From NCBI GenBank assembly GCA_006176705.1, contig QRFJ01000007.1, forward strand, positions 1,709,089-1,773,088: 64,000 bases of DNA. Direction: 5' to 3'. Source of the stretch: Cocos nucifera (lineage: Eukaryota; Streptophyta; Magnoliopsida; Arecales; Arecaceae). The notes below the pieces were generated by a model. That model did not search any database, was not told the origin of the DNA, and saw nothing but the letters and a program-made list of their open reading frames with translations. The translations under genes were made by a program, and so were the position numbers. Shown here piece after piece: positions 1-13,100 of this stretch (the stretch's first letter is position 1; each line of letters begins with the position of its first letter).

Positions 1-655
1 GTGCAACATCGGTACACCTGGTATAAGGTTGGTTTGGCATACTGAGCGCAGGCACAATACAATACGCCCTGTACGGGGCATTCGTAGAGGTACAGTGAAC
101 CTTGAATTGCATGATCCTAATAAGTGAAAGCAAAGTACAGAAAGATAGATTGCATCAAAAATCTCATGTCAGAGATTTTACCTGCAAAAGAACTAGCACA
201 GAAAAGAAAACAGAACAATAGAAGACATATATAAAGATGTGAAGTCGAGCCAATTTATCTCTGATCACTCAATTTATCATCATTTCTCAGAAACCATGAG
301 TTTCACCAAAATTTGTTCCTGAGCAAAACAAAACAGCACCATATGCTTAAATTATAAGAAAGAGCACAAATAAAAGAATAAATGAACATTAAATAAATTA
401 AAATGGGTAAATCACTATGACCTAAAGATCAAAATCAGAAAAATACAGTAAAACACAAGAAATGGCGCTTATCTGAGCATAGAATACTTAAAAGGTAGAA
501 GCACATTGCATGCATCAGAAAAGCTAAGCTTCAGTCTCTATTTTTGTAAATTCTGCTAAGCCTCAGTTGATAGGATCAGACCAACAAGATATATATCGAT
601 ATATGTTATCAAATCAATAAATCTGTGCCTCGGAGAAGTTAAATCCCGTCAATAC
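1..655 (-). other. Intron 1 (part) of the ATP synthase subunit g gene
   Basis: No coding exon is visible here on either strand. The stretch lies downstream of the splice donor of the subunit g coding exon, so it is most simply the 5' part of its next intron. The following exon, which in this family continues IPGRYE-like, was searched for on the minus strand and not found, so it probably lies left of the window. Confidence 0.55.
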
Positions 656-837
656 CTTGCCAGCCGTGTGTAAAAGAGCTGTTTCGACAGCTCTTGGCAC
701 TTTTCAATGGTGGGTGGATCCATAATGTATTTCTTGTTCTTCTCCATTAGTTCTTTATAGTAGGCGCTTCCATGCTTTGCCGCTAATTCTGAGGCTTGAA
801 CAACCTTGGACCGAAGCTGATGCAGTTTCGATGCCAT
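656..837 (-). CDS. Mitochondrial ATP synthase subunit g, first coding exon (partial gene)
   Basis: This exon encodes the first 60 residues plus two bases of a small F1Fo-ATP synthase membrane subunit (plant subunit G family, normally about 120 residues), which helps dimerise the enzyme in the mitochondrial inner membrane. It starts MASKLHQLRSKVVQASELAA and contains the family-typical stretch EKCQELSKQLFYTRLA. The reading ends at an AAG|GTATTG donor, leaving AG to complete a serine or arginine codon in the next exon, which is the family's usual joint. The start codon directly follows a TTAG acceptor, so an intron interrupts the leader just before the ATG. The C-terminal transmembrane part is outside the window. 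Identity is from recognised family sequence; the gene is partial because of the window edge, not because of damage. Confidence 0.85.
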
Positions 838-1278
838 CTAATTCCTAAATAACACGTCAACAGCAACCAAAAACAAAAGAAAAGAAAGAGAAGTCCTTCC
901 ATCAATCAATCATCTCAAGAACGTCATAAAAAAAAAATAGAACACAATGGCGTCCCTAATGTTCCCCTAAAAATAAACTCAGAAACTCCCGTCAGATTCT
1001 TCACAGATCTATACCACTCAAAACGCGAAGCCCATACCAGAATCTGGAACTTTCGAAATCTAATCTAACCAAGAACCTGATTTGAAAGTCAGAAATCACG
1101 AGACAAACCCTAACATGAAGGAGAAAACCCTATTATTAAGAAGGGAAAGAACGGATCAGCAAGTGCCCAAAAAACCCTAGATTCTGGGAGACAATCGGGA
1201 AAAAAACTACGGAAGGAAGTATTCGAAAGCGAATCAAGACCATTTAGATCCTGAACTCCGAGAGGATGAAGAAATTAC
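838..1278 (-). other. 5' leader intron of the ATP synthase subunit g gene
   Basis: On the minus strand, AAAGAG|GTAATTTC at about 1279 is a good donor and TTTAGGAATTAG|ATG at 838 a good acceptor. The 441-base interval therefore reads as an intron in the 5' untranslated leader. It contains telo-box motifs AAACCCTAG at 1172-1180, AAACCCTAA at 1105-1113 and AAACCCTA at 1125-1132. The leader exon would lie at about 1279-1380. Confidence 0.6.
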
Positions 1279-1479
1279 CTCTTTAGCGGTCGCGACAGAG
1301 ATGGAAAATAGGAAGGGGGAGAAGTCTGAGACGAGCCTCGTGGAGTTTTGGGAGAGCGACAGAGGGGGAGAGAGATTACTGGGGTTTCTCGCTTATATCC
1401 TCGGTCCCAAGATGGTAATTTTGTAATTTGAAGAAATCATAAGACATGTACGATAGCTATCATAGCTTGTCGAGATTTC

Positions 1480-2140
1480 AGTACCCATGTTTATATTTAT
1501 AACCAGTGGAATACCGCACATTACACGGAATAGATAATTATAATTTATAATTATTAATTTTTTTAAATAATAAATATTTTTTAATTTTTTTAATAATTTA
1601 TTTATTTATTATATATATAATATTTTTTATTATTTTATAAAATAATATTTTATTTTTTATTTTTATATCTTCTATATTTTCGTCGGTATCGTGCACTTCT
1701 TTATCGTTCCTTCGGCAAACATTGATCTGGTCGCATCCCCACCTTTTTTTTTCTCGTACCTTCTCCGCATCTGTTAGTGCTGCCCCATTCTCTTGCCACC
1801 CCATTATCATTTTCTTTCTCTTTCGACGAACGTCGATCCCGATTGCACCCCCGACATCTCTATTGATACCTCCACCCCCGACACCATCATTGAATAAAGA
1901 GAGAGAAACTCTCTTTCTTTTTTCTTTATCTTTTTATAAAATAATATTTTTTTTTTTTTTTTTCTTTTTGCTTTCAAATCTTCTCAACGCCTGCCAGCGC
2001 CGTCCCACCATAACTCCCTTTCTCTCTCGGCAAATGCTGATCTCAATCGCACCTCCGCCTCCTTAGTTCTTCTCATACCTTCTCTAAATTTTTGGAGGCT
2101 ATTAAATACAGAGATTTAACTTTCAAATCGATGGAATATC
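1480..2140. repeat. AT-rich spacer with a pyrimidine-rich, three-copy degenerate motif
   Basis: A related motif of the form CGGCAAAYGYTGATC..GATCGCACCCCC recurs at about 1710, 1825 and 2028 within C/T-rich DNA, separated by runs of T. No convincing gene is present; the open frames here are low-complexity. It looks like a decayed repeat. Confidence 0.4.
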
Positions 2141-2144
2141 ATGC

Positions 2145-3070
2145 TATATTTATGAATAATTTATTAAATTTGATCTGATCTGATCCGATAGATCGATTCA
2201 GATCTCGAAATATATTATTTAAAAATAATAAAAATATTATTTTTTTAAAAAATAAATTAGTATGTTATTATTTTTAAAATTTTAAAAAATATGCTATCTT
2301 TTTAAAATAATAATAAATTAATATTTTTAAAAAATATTATTATTATTTAATAATATTTTTTAAAAATATTATTATTATTTAATAATATTTTATTTTTAAA
2401 AATAATAATTTTTTTAAAAATATTTTTCATCTTTTTTTTTCTTATTTTTATTTTTAAAATATTTTTTTTAATACTACTTTATTATTATTTAAAAATAATA
2501 TTTAAATTATTATAAATAATAAAATAATAATTTACATGTCATAACTAAAATTATCTGAGATGCTAATGTGGCAATACCATAATACTCCTCCATGAAGGAT
2601 TATTTTATATATATAATAGATTTGTAAATAGTTTATTAGATTTGACCTGATCTGATCCAATTGATTGATTCAGATCTTGAAATATATTATTTTTAAAAAA
2701 TAATAAAAATATTATTTTTTAAAAAAAATAAATTAATATATTATTATTTTAAAATTAAAAAATAATATGCTATCTTTTTTAAAATAATAATAAATTAATA
2801 TTTTTAAAAACTATTATTACTTATTTTATAATAATTTATTTTTAAAAATAATAATTTTTAAAAAATATTTTTTATCTTTTATTTTTTTCTATTTTTTATT
2901 TTTAAAATATTATTTTTTAAAAAATATTATTTTATTATTATTTAAAATAAATATTTAAATTATTAAAAATAATAAAATAATAATTTATGTATTACAGCTA
3001 AAATTATTTGAGATGCTGAGGTAGCAATACCATAATACTCCTCGGATTGTTTTATATATATATAATAGAT
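2145..3070. repeat. Two tandem copies of an AT-rich unit of about 460 bp
   Basis: Copy 1 (about 2145-2617) and copy 2 (about 2618-3070) share the same order of landmarks. First comes a TTTGATCTGATCTGATCC-like start, then CAGATCTYGAAATATATT (2199 and 2671, offset 472), long A/T tracts, and finally GCAATACCATAATACTCCTC (2571 and 3023, offset 452). The copies differ by substitutions and small indels in the A/T tracts, so the duplication is not recent. Confidence 0.75.
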
Positions 3071-6000
3071 AATAGATTTTTGATAATATGGATATGTACA
3101 TCTATATTTATTTTAAATCAATATAAATATAAATTAATTATTAAGCATATTTATATAACTATTTTTAAACAAAAATAGATATCCATATTTCTCTAGTTGA
3201 ACATTAATATAAGCCAACATTATTCAGATACAAATTAGATATCCGGTAGAATTCAACAATAAAAATTAGATAAGTATTTTTAAATATATATATAGAAATT
3301 TATTGATATTTTTTAGTATTTTAAAAGATGAATTTACAAAAGAAATATATAAATAAAATAATATTTTTTTATTTTTTATTTTTTATTTTATCAAAATAAA
3401 GAGATTTGATTTTTATAAAATAATTAATTAGGAAAATATAAAATGCTATAGTATATTTGTAATGGTTATATTATAATAGAAGCCAATACTGCCATAATGG
3501 CATAGTGGCAAGTTTGTATAAAATTTTTTTTATATTATATATGTTTGTAAATATTTTTGATTGAATATTGATATATCAATATGATCCGACTGGATGTAAG
3601 GAGCACAATCAAAATCGATCCGCACTAGGCATGGAAATAAATTTAGTCGGATAATATCCGACCCATGTTTAGCCTTAAGTAGGAGTCTACAAGAAAGCTC
3701 TAAATCTATCAATTATGTAAAATTTCTTATGATGATATCTTAAAGTGGGCTTTGGGGCTTGCTAGGTAGTCGGATCCTCTTATTTGCAGCAGATTCGGTA
3801 CATTTTTTCTATTTCTTTTTTTTTAGATAGAAATATGGGATCCAAGGAGAAAATATATTCGGTTATCATATTTCTATTTTTATTTTTTCAAATTAATTCC
3901 ATTATTTCCACAAAAAATATGAAAGTGGAAAATTTTCACTAATATTTTTTTTGTTTTTTAAATGAGGTTTCACCTTTCTCCTTCTAATCCCTTTTCTTCC
4001 GTCCAATCTCATCCTAACTAAGCCTCATCATCCCCGCCCAACCATCCAATGCCAAGCTATCTCTCATCTCTGGATATATTGTCAATCCCATCCCCACTTT
4101 TTGCGCCTCCGTAGTTTTCTCAATTGACTTTCCATCCAATATCGTACTCTTTTATCCTCGATCACATCGTCAGCTCCATTCTCCTCCTTTTCTTTCATAG
4201 AAAAAATAAATTAAAAAAAAACTTTATATATATAGTTAAAAAAATAAAAATAAAATAAAATTCATATTTTAGTTTTCTTTTAAAAAATTTGACAACAATG
4301 CCGGCCGTGGCAGTCAAAAAGTTTTGGATTCAACTTGCAGTGACGTATCTTCAAAAATTCAGACATATTCAGGAATTAAAAATTAGATAATTACGCAGGT
4401 AGATCTCTCTCCCTTAAAAAAACCTTTTGAGGATACCTGAAAGAAAATGGGACCTTGTTTGCATGCTGCCAGAATCTTACTCCTGATATTATGATTATGC
4501 TGCACGTTTCTCAGGCTTTCTGGCTAAGATCGCGCAGTGATCATGCCTGGCTTAATTTCAGCCATTAACTCAACCTCATTGTCGGATCCACCAAAATCAA
4601 CACCGAGTATGGACCCAAAATTGTCAGAACTGTCTAAGGTATGATGACTAAGATGTAACAATTTTATGGATAATAATCATTGATTCAATCTATTGAGGAA
4701 TTTGGAATTGGGTACTAGGCAACCGTCGCTAGCCAAGCGCTAGGTTCTTAGATGAAATATTTGCCAAATTAACTATGTAGCTTGTGTTAAGCACTTATCT
4801 AAAATATGTGGCAGATACTGACAGCCGTAGAAGGCGAGCTAATATAGGCACTTGGGCACAATTTCATCATTGTCTACTCCATCTTAATAACACATGTTGC
4901 AGGCAAAACACTTCAAATAAAGTAAGTTACAATAAATTTTGGCTCAGTAACAAATTTGATTCTATTTCTTTTTTTTTTATTTGACTAAAATTTTGTAATA
5001 ATTCTGATCCCTATCCAAAAAGACTAGTTAGAAAATATATATTATTTGAGTTCCTTGATCCTATATAAATACCCAAAATCTATTTAATGTATAGTTGATA
5101 TGAAACTAAATACATATTTATATGGGTACTCATATAATTATCTTGTTTGAATACTAATGTTCTCGTCAGAGTCTAAATTCATAAAAATTTATTCATAATT
5201 ACTACAAATCTTATTACAAACATCATGATCAGCCCATTATCTATTTTAATAGTCTCGTACTATAATATCTCCCAATCTACATGAGTTATAGTTCGGATCT
5301 AATTTGATACCATCAGCAACAATCTAAGATCGCATCAAAAAAACTAACTAGAAGATAGTATTTGAATTTTTTTAGTTTTGTATATGCATCCAAGATCGGT
5401 GGACAACTAGAGCAGGCACGAGTTAGCAGGATAATTCATGGTAAGCTGCCCCGCCAGAGATATCTTTGAGCGATACACAAGTCACCAGCGGCCACCATAT
5501 CACAATTCATATATTTTTATTTGTTGGCACGTTAATTTTACCGAGTGAAACGAATTACATCCAAAGTTTTTCCATTAATTAATTTCTATAACCATACCAG
5601 CCGAGAATCAACAATCTATCAGGCCACGTTTGCCGGACATCTCCACCTATACAACCTAATAAAATGTTGAAAGCAAGACATTCCATAAGCAACCATTCGG
5701 GTATTTAGGAAAAATGGGTGAACTTTTTAAAAGTTTCAACATTTTACCTTCTACGAGTCCCTATTTGAGTACGGAGCCTCAAAAAGATAGGATTATATAA
5801 ATCCTTCCAAAAATCTGAAATTTGCATCCATACTACATCTAAGTTACATTCACTTCCATCATTCTGGTATCAGTCGTAAGTTTCACCACAAAATATCATA
5901 CTAAATTCATAATATACAAACATAAATTCCTACGTACATGTATACGTTTCTGCATCGGTGCATCCTACCAACATGCATGCGCTTCTGCACTTTCTGAGGT

Positions 6001-6240
6001 GTAAGCAACAATCAGCGCTTAAAGAAAATGCTTGAAGAAACGATCCAGGAGATAAAATTGCCAAATAGCATGGTAGACATTCCCTTAAAGATAACAAGGA
6101 ATATAAGCACTTCTTACAAGAAATATATGCAAAACAACATGAATTATCTAATGAGCATTTTCTTAACATCCAATCTTATTAAGACTATTTTAAAAATAAT
6201 AATTTCAAATATAAGATATTGAGACACGCCAATGCTGAAG
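3071..6240. other. Intergenic spacer without a recognised gene
   Basis: AT-rich DNA with scattered short open frames that lack domain similarity or coherent splice structure. I see no RNA gene and no complete mobile element here. A block at about 3590-3680 with GGATAATATCCGACCC-type wording resembles decayed transposon sequence but has no clear ends. Confidence 0.5.
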
Positions 6241-7158
6241 GCCTCTTAGCCATTCAAATCAGCACTTCTCTGTTTCATAAGCAAACAACCTCAACAGCCT
6301 GGACTGCTTAATACATGGCACCCTGGAAAGGGGAACCTCCAGTGGTTGTAGCAAGGTGAACTAGGAGACCATGCATCCACCCACACCCATGGCCATCCTG
6401 ACATGTTGCAGCACCAGGTGCAACAATAATTACTTGTTGGCCAGCACTTTATCTAATGTCAGCTGCAGCACAGAAATGAGGAAGCAACTGCTGCGATCGC
6501 AAAAGACCATCTAAAACCAGTTTGCACTTCAGAAGCCGAGCTCAGAATAGAACGAATCTGGATCACTTTTATCAAACCCCTGTTAGGACATATAGACAAT
6601 TCAACAGCAAAATATATTGAAGTACATGCATGGCACCGAGACTGCTGCTTAATGGAGCCAACAACATTCAAACGTCTTCAATATACTGTCAGTAAGAACA
6701 AGTGAAATAGTTTTGCCATGTCTAAACTTCTTTGGAGATAAGGGCAACCATCTTTGGAGATAAAGGCAACCATCAGTGGCTGCAACAGTCTACAGTTGAT
6801 CCCAAGTTGACTCACAGATGAACTCCAATGAGATAATTGCAAACATCTATGATATGTAATCAAGCTCAACTGCAATCCAGCATGCACTTTTAACATGGTA
6901 GCACATCATATGCAATCCACACATCTATCTTCCCACACAAACTAAAAGTAGTTAGAATAAATCTACCACCAGTTTGATCAAATTAACGGTATTAATTGCA
7001 TTGTCATTTTTTAGGGGGAAAAAACTTCAGCAGCATGAAAACTTTGCAAATTAACAATAACAGAAACTCAAGTCTTCTGAAATTCAGGGCTACCAAGAAA
7101 CATTAGAAACTATTAAGGTGAAAACGCTACATAGAGACTTGCACTTTAATATCAACGA
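6241..7158 (-). other. 3' flank and probable 3' UTR of the KH-domain gene
   Basis: Noncoding on inspection. The part nearest 7158 should be the 3' untranslated region of the KH gene, but the polyadenylation point cannot be placed. A short tandem duplication, TTTGGAGATAARGGCAACCATC, occurs at about 6729-6772. Confidence 0.45.
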
Positions 7159-10100
7159 TCAACTCTGAGGAGAGGCTTTTGCTACCCCACTCGGAACAGC
7201 CTGTGTCACAGCAGGAGCATCATATGAACCACGCGCAGCACCAGATTGCTCTGAATACCCACCAACACTGCCCCCGTAAGAATCAGGGTACTGCTGCTGC
7301 TGCTGGACATACCCTGGCTGGCTTGGTGGTGGCATACTGCCATATACCTGCTGCTGCTGCTGCCCATATCCAGACTGAGGACCTGCAGACCCATATGCCG
7401 ATTGTGGTGGTGGTGGCTGGCCATGGGAGTAACCTGGTTGAACTGGAGCAGGCTGAATATAACCAGTTTGAGTGGTCTGTGGCTGGGGGGCTTGACCATA
7501 AATTGGCTGGGTAGGTGGTTTCTGGGATTGCGGAGACTGCCCATAACCAGGCTGGGGAAATGGCATGGACTGCCCATATCCAGACTGAGCAGGAGGCTGG
7601 CTCCCATACCCTGCCTGTGAAGTTGGGGGCACACCATATCCAGGCTGTGTGGTTCCCTGGGTAGCATAGGCGGGTGATGTTGTGCTTAGTGGTTGACTAG
7701 TGTACCCTTGTTGGGGTCCAGCAGGCTGAACTGGAGGAGCCTGTTGAGATGAAGGGACTTGTGTAGGCCCACCTTGAGCTCCATAAGCGGAGGCAGATAC
7801 ATCTTGAGTTGGGTTAGCAGGCGCTGCATATGTTGGTGTGGATCCATAACCTTGCTGATGATCATAGCCCGCTGGGGGATTTGACTGTGGCTGAGAGTAT
7901 CCAGGCTGAGATGCAGAAGCCTGATAGCCACCAGAATAGTTGTCTGGCCCATAACTTTGCTGTTGGCCAACGGCGGTCTGGGAGTAAATTGTGCTACCAT
8001 ATGACCCCTGTGAGCTGTATCTAGGTGGCTGGCCATAATTGTAAGTGGTATTCTCTGCTGGAGCAGTAGATCCCCCAACAGGTTGCTGCTGCTGTGGCTG
8101 TTGCTGTTGGTTGTAGTAATCATACCCACTTCCTGGCATGGTCTGCTGAGTTGGAGGATTTGATGACTGATCCCAGCCAGAAGAAAATCCACTAGATGTG
8201 GGTGGAGGGTAGCCTCCATAAGGAGGTTGGGACATGTTATATTGAGGAGGCTGCCCAGGATATGCACCAGGTTGCATGTAGCCATAACCAGGTTGCTGCA
8301 TCGGGGGTGGTCCAGGTGGACCCCAACTCATAGGAGCCTGGGGCGGATGGTATCCTTGCTGAGAATATCCTCCAGCAATCTGTGGATTCCTGACACGATT
8401 CTGCACAAAAATATCTTTCTTAAACTTGCAAAACCCTTTTCAATGCAAGCAAAGCAGAGAAAAACATAACGTATTAATTGAACAAAGCAATAAAAGAGTG
8501 GTCATGCTAGAAAGAATTCAACAAATCAAAAACACATTCTAATGCAGAGCTCAGGTATCACAAATATGCAAATTAAAAAAAAATAACACCAACGTACCAC
8601 ACCGGAGGAAACTGTATCAAGCTAGATCAGCAGATGTCCATCCTCTCCACATTCCAAAACAATTTTGAATGATAGAGAAGTCGCAAAAGCTAGACATGTT
8701 CTCAAACAAAACCCATATATTGAAACAGGCAACAAACATTCTATAATTGACATGGATAACTGATTAAATACAGTACTAGTGTTGCATTTTCCAGTCAGCA
8801 GAAAGGGCCACAGTTGTACCAGAAATTGATGATTAAGTACATAAAAAATTATTAAAAAAATAGACTACTAAAAAATAAGCTGAGTTGCGACCTGGCTAGA
8901 TGACATGTTTCCCCTCGCCATTATAAGAAGGGGCCACCAAAAAAATTGAAGAAAGCACATTCAGTGATAGAGAAAACACAATGACAATTGAGATGAATAG
9001 AGAATCAAGGGAAAAAATGTTCTCATCATCAACACCTACCAATTGATAACACAAGCCTTTTTCTTAAAACATCCTTAGAAAGGCCTACCACAAAAGTAAA
9101 AATGACACGACAGACAATGCCAACCATATAGAAGGTGAAAACAGTTGTCTAATTAATAGCTTGGCCCTCGAAAAGACAACAGATGCAAGAATTATCCTGA
9201 CCATAGGGCCCTGCTAAAGGTAGACCAGAAGAATTTTAGATAAGATGCCAGAATAACATTATTACATAAAAGTATATGCTTAGTATATCAATTCACAGTA
9301 GTATAAAGCTCAGCTTGGGTAATTTAAGTATCCAATTTAAGATTGTAACTGTGGCATGCATAACCACTTACTAAAGGCATAAAGAAATTCACTAAGCCCT
9401 TAAGATGAAGAGTACAATTAAATAATCAATTGAATGGAGAAGGTCCTGTACTACATGAGAAAGCAAACAAGAAATAATGCCAGCTAAGAAAAAGAATCAG
9501 ACAACATTAAAATGTAGATGGTAGCAACCTAAAAATATCAAAGTTCAGTAGCCAGTTTCATCAAATATGTAGCATGGTCAATATGCTGCAGTTGCATAAA
9601 ACAATCCAGTCCCCATTCTTATTGACAAACAACAAAAATATTATGGAACTGAAATGTTTTTTGAGTGGAAGCAGCACACGCCACTAAAAATAAGGTACTC
9701 CATATTGTCTTTTGATGCCTATGATGCTCACTGCTTAAGTGGTGCAAAATGTCCTTAACAAGAAGAAACTAAATAAGCACCAAATATACACAAAGGCATT
9801 ATTATGATGGCAAAACATCAATGCATCGATCAGAAATAGAAACATGAGACAAGTACAAGGTTCGACAGGAGCAATACAAGTAATGCACTAGCATTTCTAA
9901 CAGAAGAAAACATAAATGCTATACAAAATGCAAATACCACGAACACAGAAGGATATAATACAACAACAAAGTGGATAACAAAAAAAGGTGTCAGCAGTCT
10001 ATATGCTCAGATATAAATAGCATTCTAGATATTGAAGTTTGACAGAAATAACTATTAGAAACACTCTAACAAAGAATAGAATAGGAAGGGAAAGATGGGA

Positions 10101-13100
10101 TAAATTAAACAATAAATCACAGAATGCTTATAACCAACAAATAACAACTTTGCACAATGTATCAAACTGGAATTATACCCAATTGCTCCTACCAAAGTCA
10201 ACTACGAGAAGGCCCAGATAGCAGAACATATATTTGATGACTGTAAGACAATATTAGAGTACGAATTTGTTGCACATGTAATAATATCCTTTTAATATTG
10301 AGACAAAGTAGATGGTAGAACTAAAAAAAACAAAAAGTATACAGAATAATCAGCTTTAGAGCAGTTTGAAATTAATGATCATGGAATTATGACTACAGAA
10401 ATTAGATTGGTACTTGCAGTGGAGGATCCCCATGATGAAGGGATAACTCAGGTTAGAACAGTTATAAAATTCAAGTTAACTTAAAGAACTGCAAGGTTCT
10501 TATATCAAATATTTCAGCCTACCTGAGCATGTTATAACAGTTTCTCTTTGCAGGCCTACATAACAAGGTACAGGGTACTCAAACTGCAGACTATAAAATT
10601 GAATGCAAAAAAATAAATAGACCTCAATGTCTGTTTTGTTAGAAGTAAAGCAATCCCAGCAAAATTTCTATTTTACTCATCATCTCCTTCAAGAGATCAA
10701 TCAGCATTAATTCTGTAGAGGAGGTTCAAGACCATACCAGTGCCAAGCAAGAAAAGCCATGAAAAGACTGATAATGGGTTGCCTATACCCCTGCACCATG
10801 CTAGGGTCACCGGCCCATTGCTAATCCTACAACGATTCCCAAGAACAATAAGCTCAAAAATTATTCCAAAAAATCAGTACTCATCCATTGATTTCATCAT
10901 TCATCTTTCCAAAAGATGCAGCAACAAGCTTGCCTAGGGCATTTAACCTGGAAGTGTGCCAATAAAACTCCAGCACAATATCCTGGAAGGCATGAGATTC
11001 ACAAAATAGAAATGCTCTAGAGACAAAAAAAAATGGTACCCTGCTATAACAAATAGATTAAGCAGATACTTCCAATGATAAATTCCAGGTTACTTCATGG
11101 ATAGTTTTAAATGCTAATTTCCAGCCACGTAACAATAACGGCAATAAACTGCATATCTACTACAAAATGAAGCATTCTATCAAAAAACCACATATTTAAC
11201 ATCCCATAATTCTGACATATATTTACACTGAGAGCAAGTTAGCTATCATGAAAGATAGAAATCTAAACAAGGAAAATGCTGAGACTTAAGAGTTTAATGA
11301 AGAAATTGTCTGCTTAGGCAAGGGATCCTTCTCCATGCTCCTCCTGAGATCCAATACTAAAATATCACATTTAAGCAATAATGACTGTCCAACTAATAAA
11401 TTAACAAATTTCATCAACAGTCCTCAGCATATTAACTTAATAAGTCTAATATGAGTAACTTGAGCAGAACAATTAAACCCATCTTCTACCACATTGTATG
11501 GCAACCAAGCATACATACATCAACATGGGCTCCTGAACAAATTATGGAAGCCAGACTGAAGATGAGAATCAGTAAACTAGTTTGCTCCATTAAAGAGATG
11601 GGGAAACTATGTTTCCCCTTATCAGGTCCCTTCATCCACTTCATCTAAGGCCTGCAATTTGCATATTTAGGCCATCTTGATGACTTAATCTCACTTTATA
11701 CTCCCTTATGTTACTCCTAGACACCCTCCGATTTACTCAAAACTTTAACAATATCCTTCATAATTTTACCACCCATAAACCACCAGAACATCACTTTTGT
11801 TCCCCCAAATACAATAATGCACCCAATTACAACCAACAATTTTGCTTCGCATAAAAAGCACAACTATCATTGGTGAGCCAATCTGATCACTTAGACCGTG
11901 AACGATAATTTTACAAATTCCTGTTTCTTTGTAGGATGCAAATGCAATCTTCTCAACCTCCACGAAAAGGGCAACTCTTCTGTTAGAAGCCAGTTGTACA
12001 TGATACAATATAAATTGATAAACAAGATCAAGGATATAACAGTACGGTTGCAATGACCAGGATTTTCCTTCGATGTCCAGAAAAGTCTGGATGTAAATAT
12101 CAACTTCACAGTCGAGTGAATCTTCACTTTAGTGAAGCAATCATTTCAAAAGGTTTTGTCAATCTCAAGAAGCATAACCATATACCTATACAACCCTCAT
12201 AACATACAAAGTACAGAAGATACTTACCAGATGATTGCAAACTGAAGACAATCAAAGATTAAAAATTATCAGGAGCAGAGTAGAACAAGCTGCTAATACA
12301 ACTTGACACAATAGTATTCAGACAAGAGAGAGATCATGAAACTCAGATATACTTCCAGTCAAAAGTATACCACAATGCATTTGAAGAAACAACCAAAAAA
12401 AAAAAAAAAAAAACGAAAGATGAAAAGATTATGTATAAAGGCATGCATGTATATGTATAATATATGATTATATGTACGTATGTACATATAAATCGTGGAC
12501 AAATAGTTAATACTCCAAATTAGACAAACAAATTAAAATAAGAAGAAATCAACATAAGTGATCATTTCAGTTCATGTTTCATTGTTATTATGATCTCGCT
12601 GAACTGGATTCTAGAAGGAAAGAACTAGGACAGATAATTTCCTTGATATATTTGAGAAAAAGGGCACAAACCCTGCATGCAATGTTCAATGCAGATTTAA
12701 AGAGACCAAATGCGAACTAAAGTCCCATATCTCAGATGGTAACAGTATATCCTATATATCAAGTATTCACCATCCATTAGAAGAGATCTAAAGAAACACA
12801 ACATGCAGATAGTGAGCTACACTGTAAACTAACCACCCAACAAGTGGCCTTTGTACATACCTCACTAATGACTTCATTGACTAATTGTTTTGCAGATTCA
12901 ATTTGTTCCGTTGTACCATCTATCTGTACTGTTCTTTCTGTTGATGTATCACCTGGAGGAAGATGCAAAGGTATCACCTGAAATGAAACAGACAAATTCT
13001 CATGGCTCAGTATCTAAACATAATGTCAGAATAACAAGCAGCATTGAAAAAGTATATACCAAAGTCTGCGTCTAGGCATCAATGATCTATCAAGAAAAGG

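Noticed and set aside
7206..8285. Long open frames in other phases over the KH gene's last exon
   Set aside because: They are shadows of the Q/P/G/Y-rich repeat-coding exon; the M/L/H-rich products match no family.
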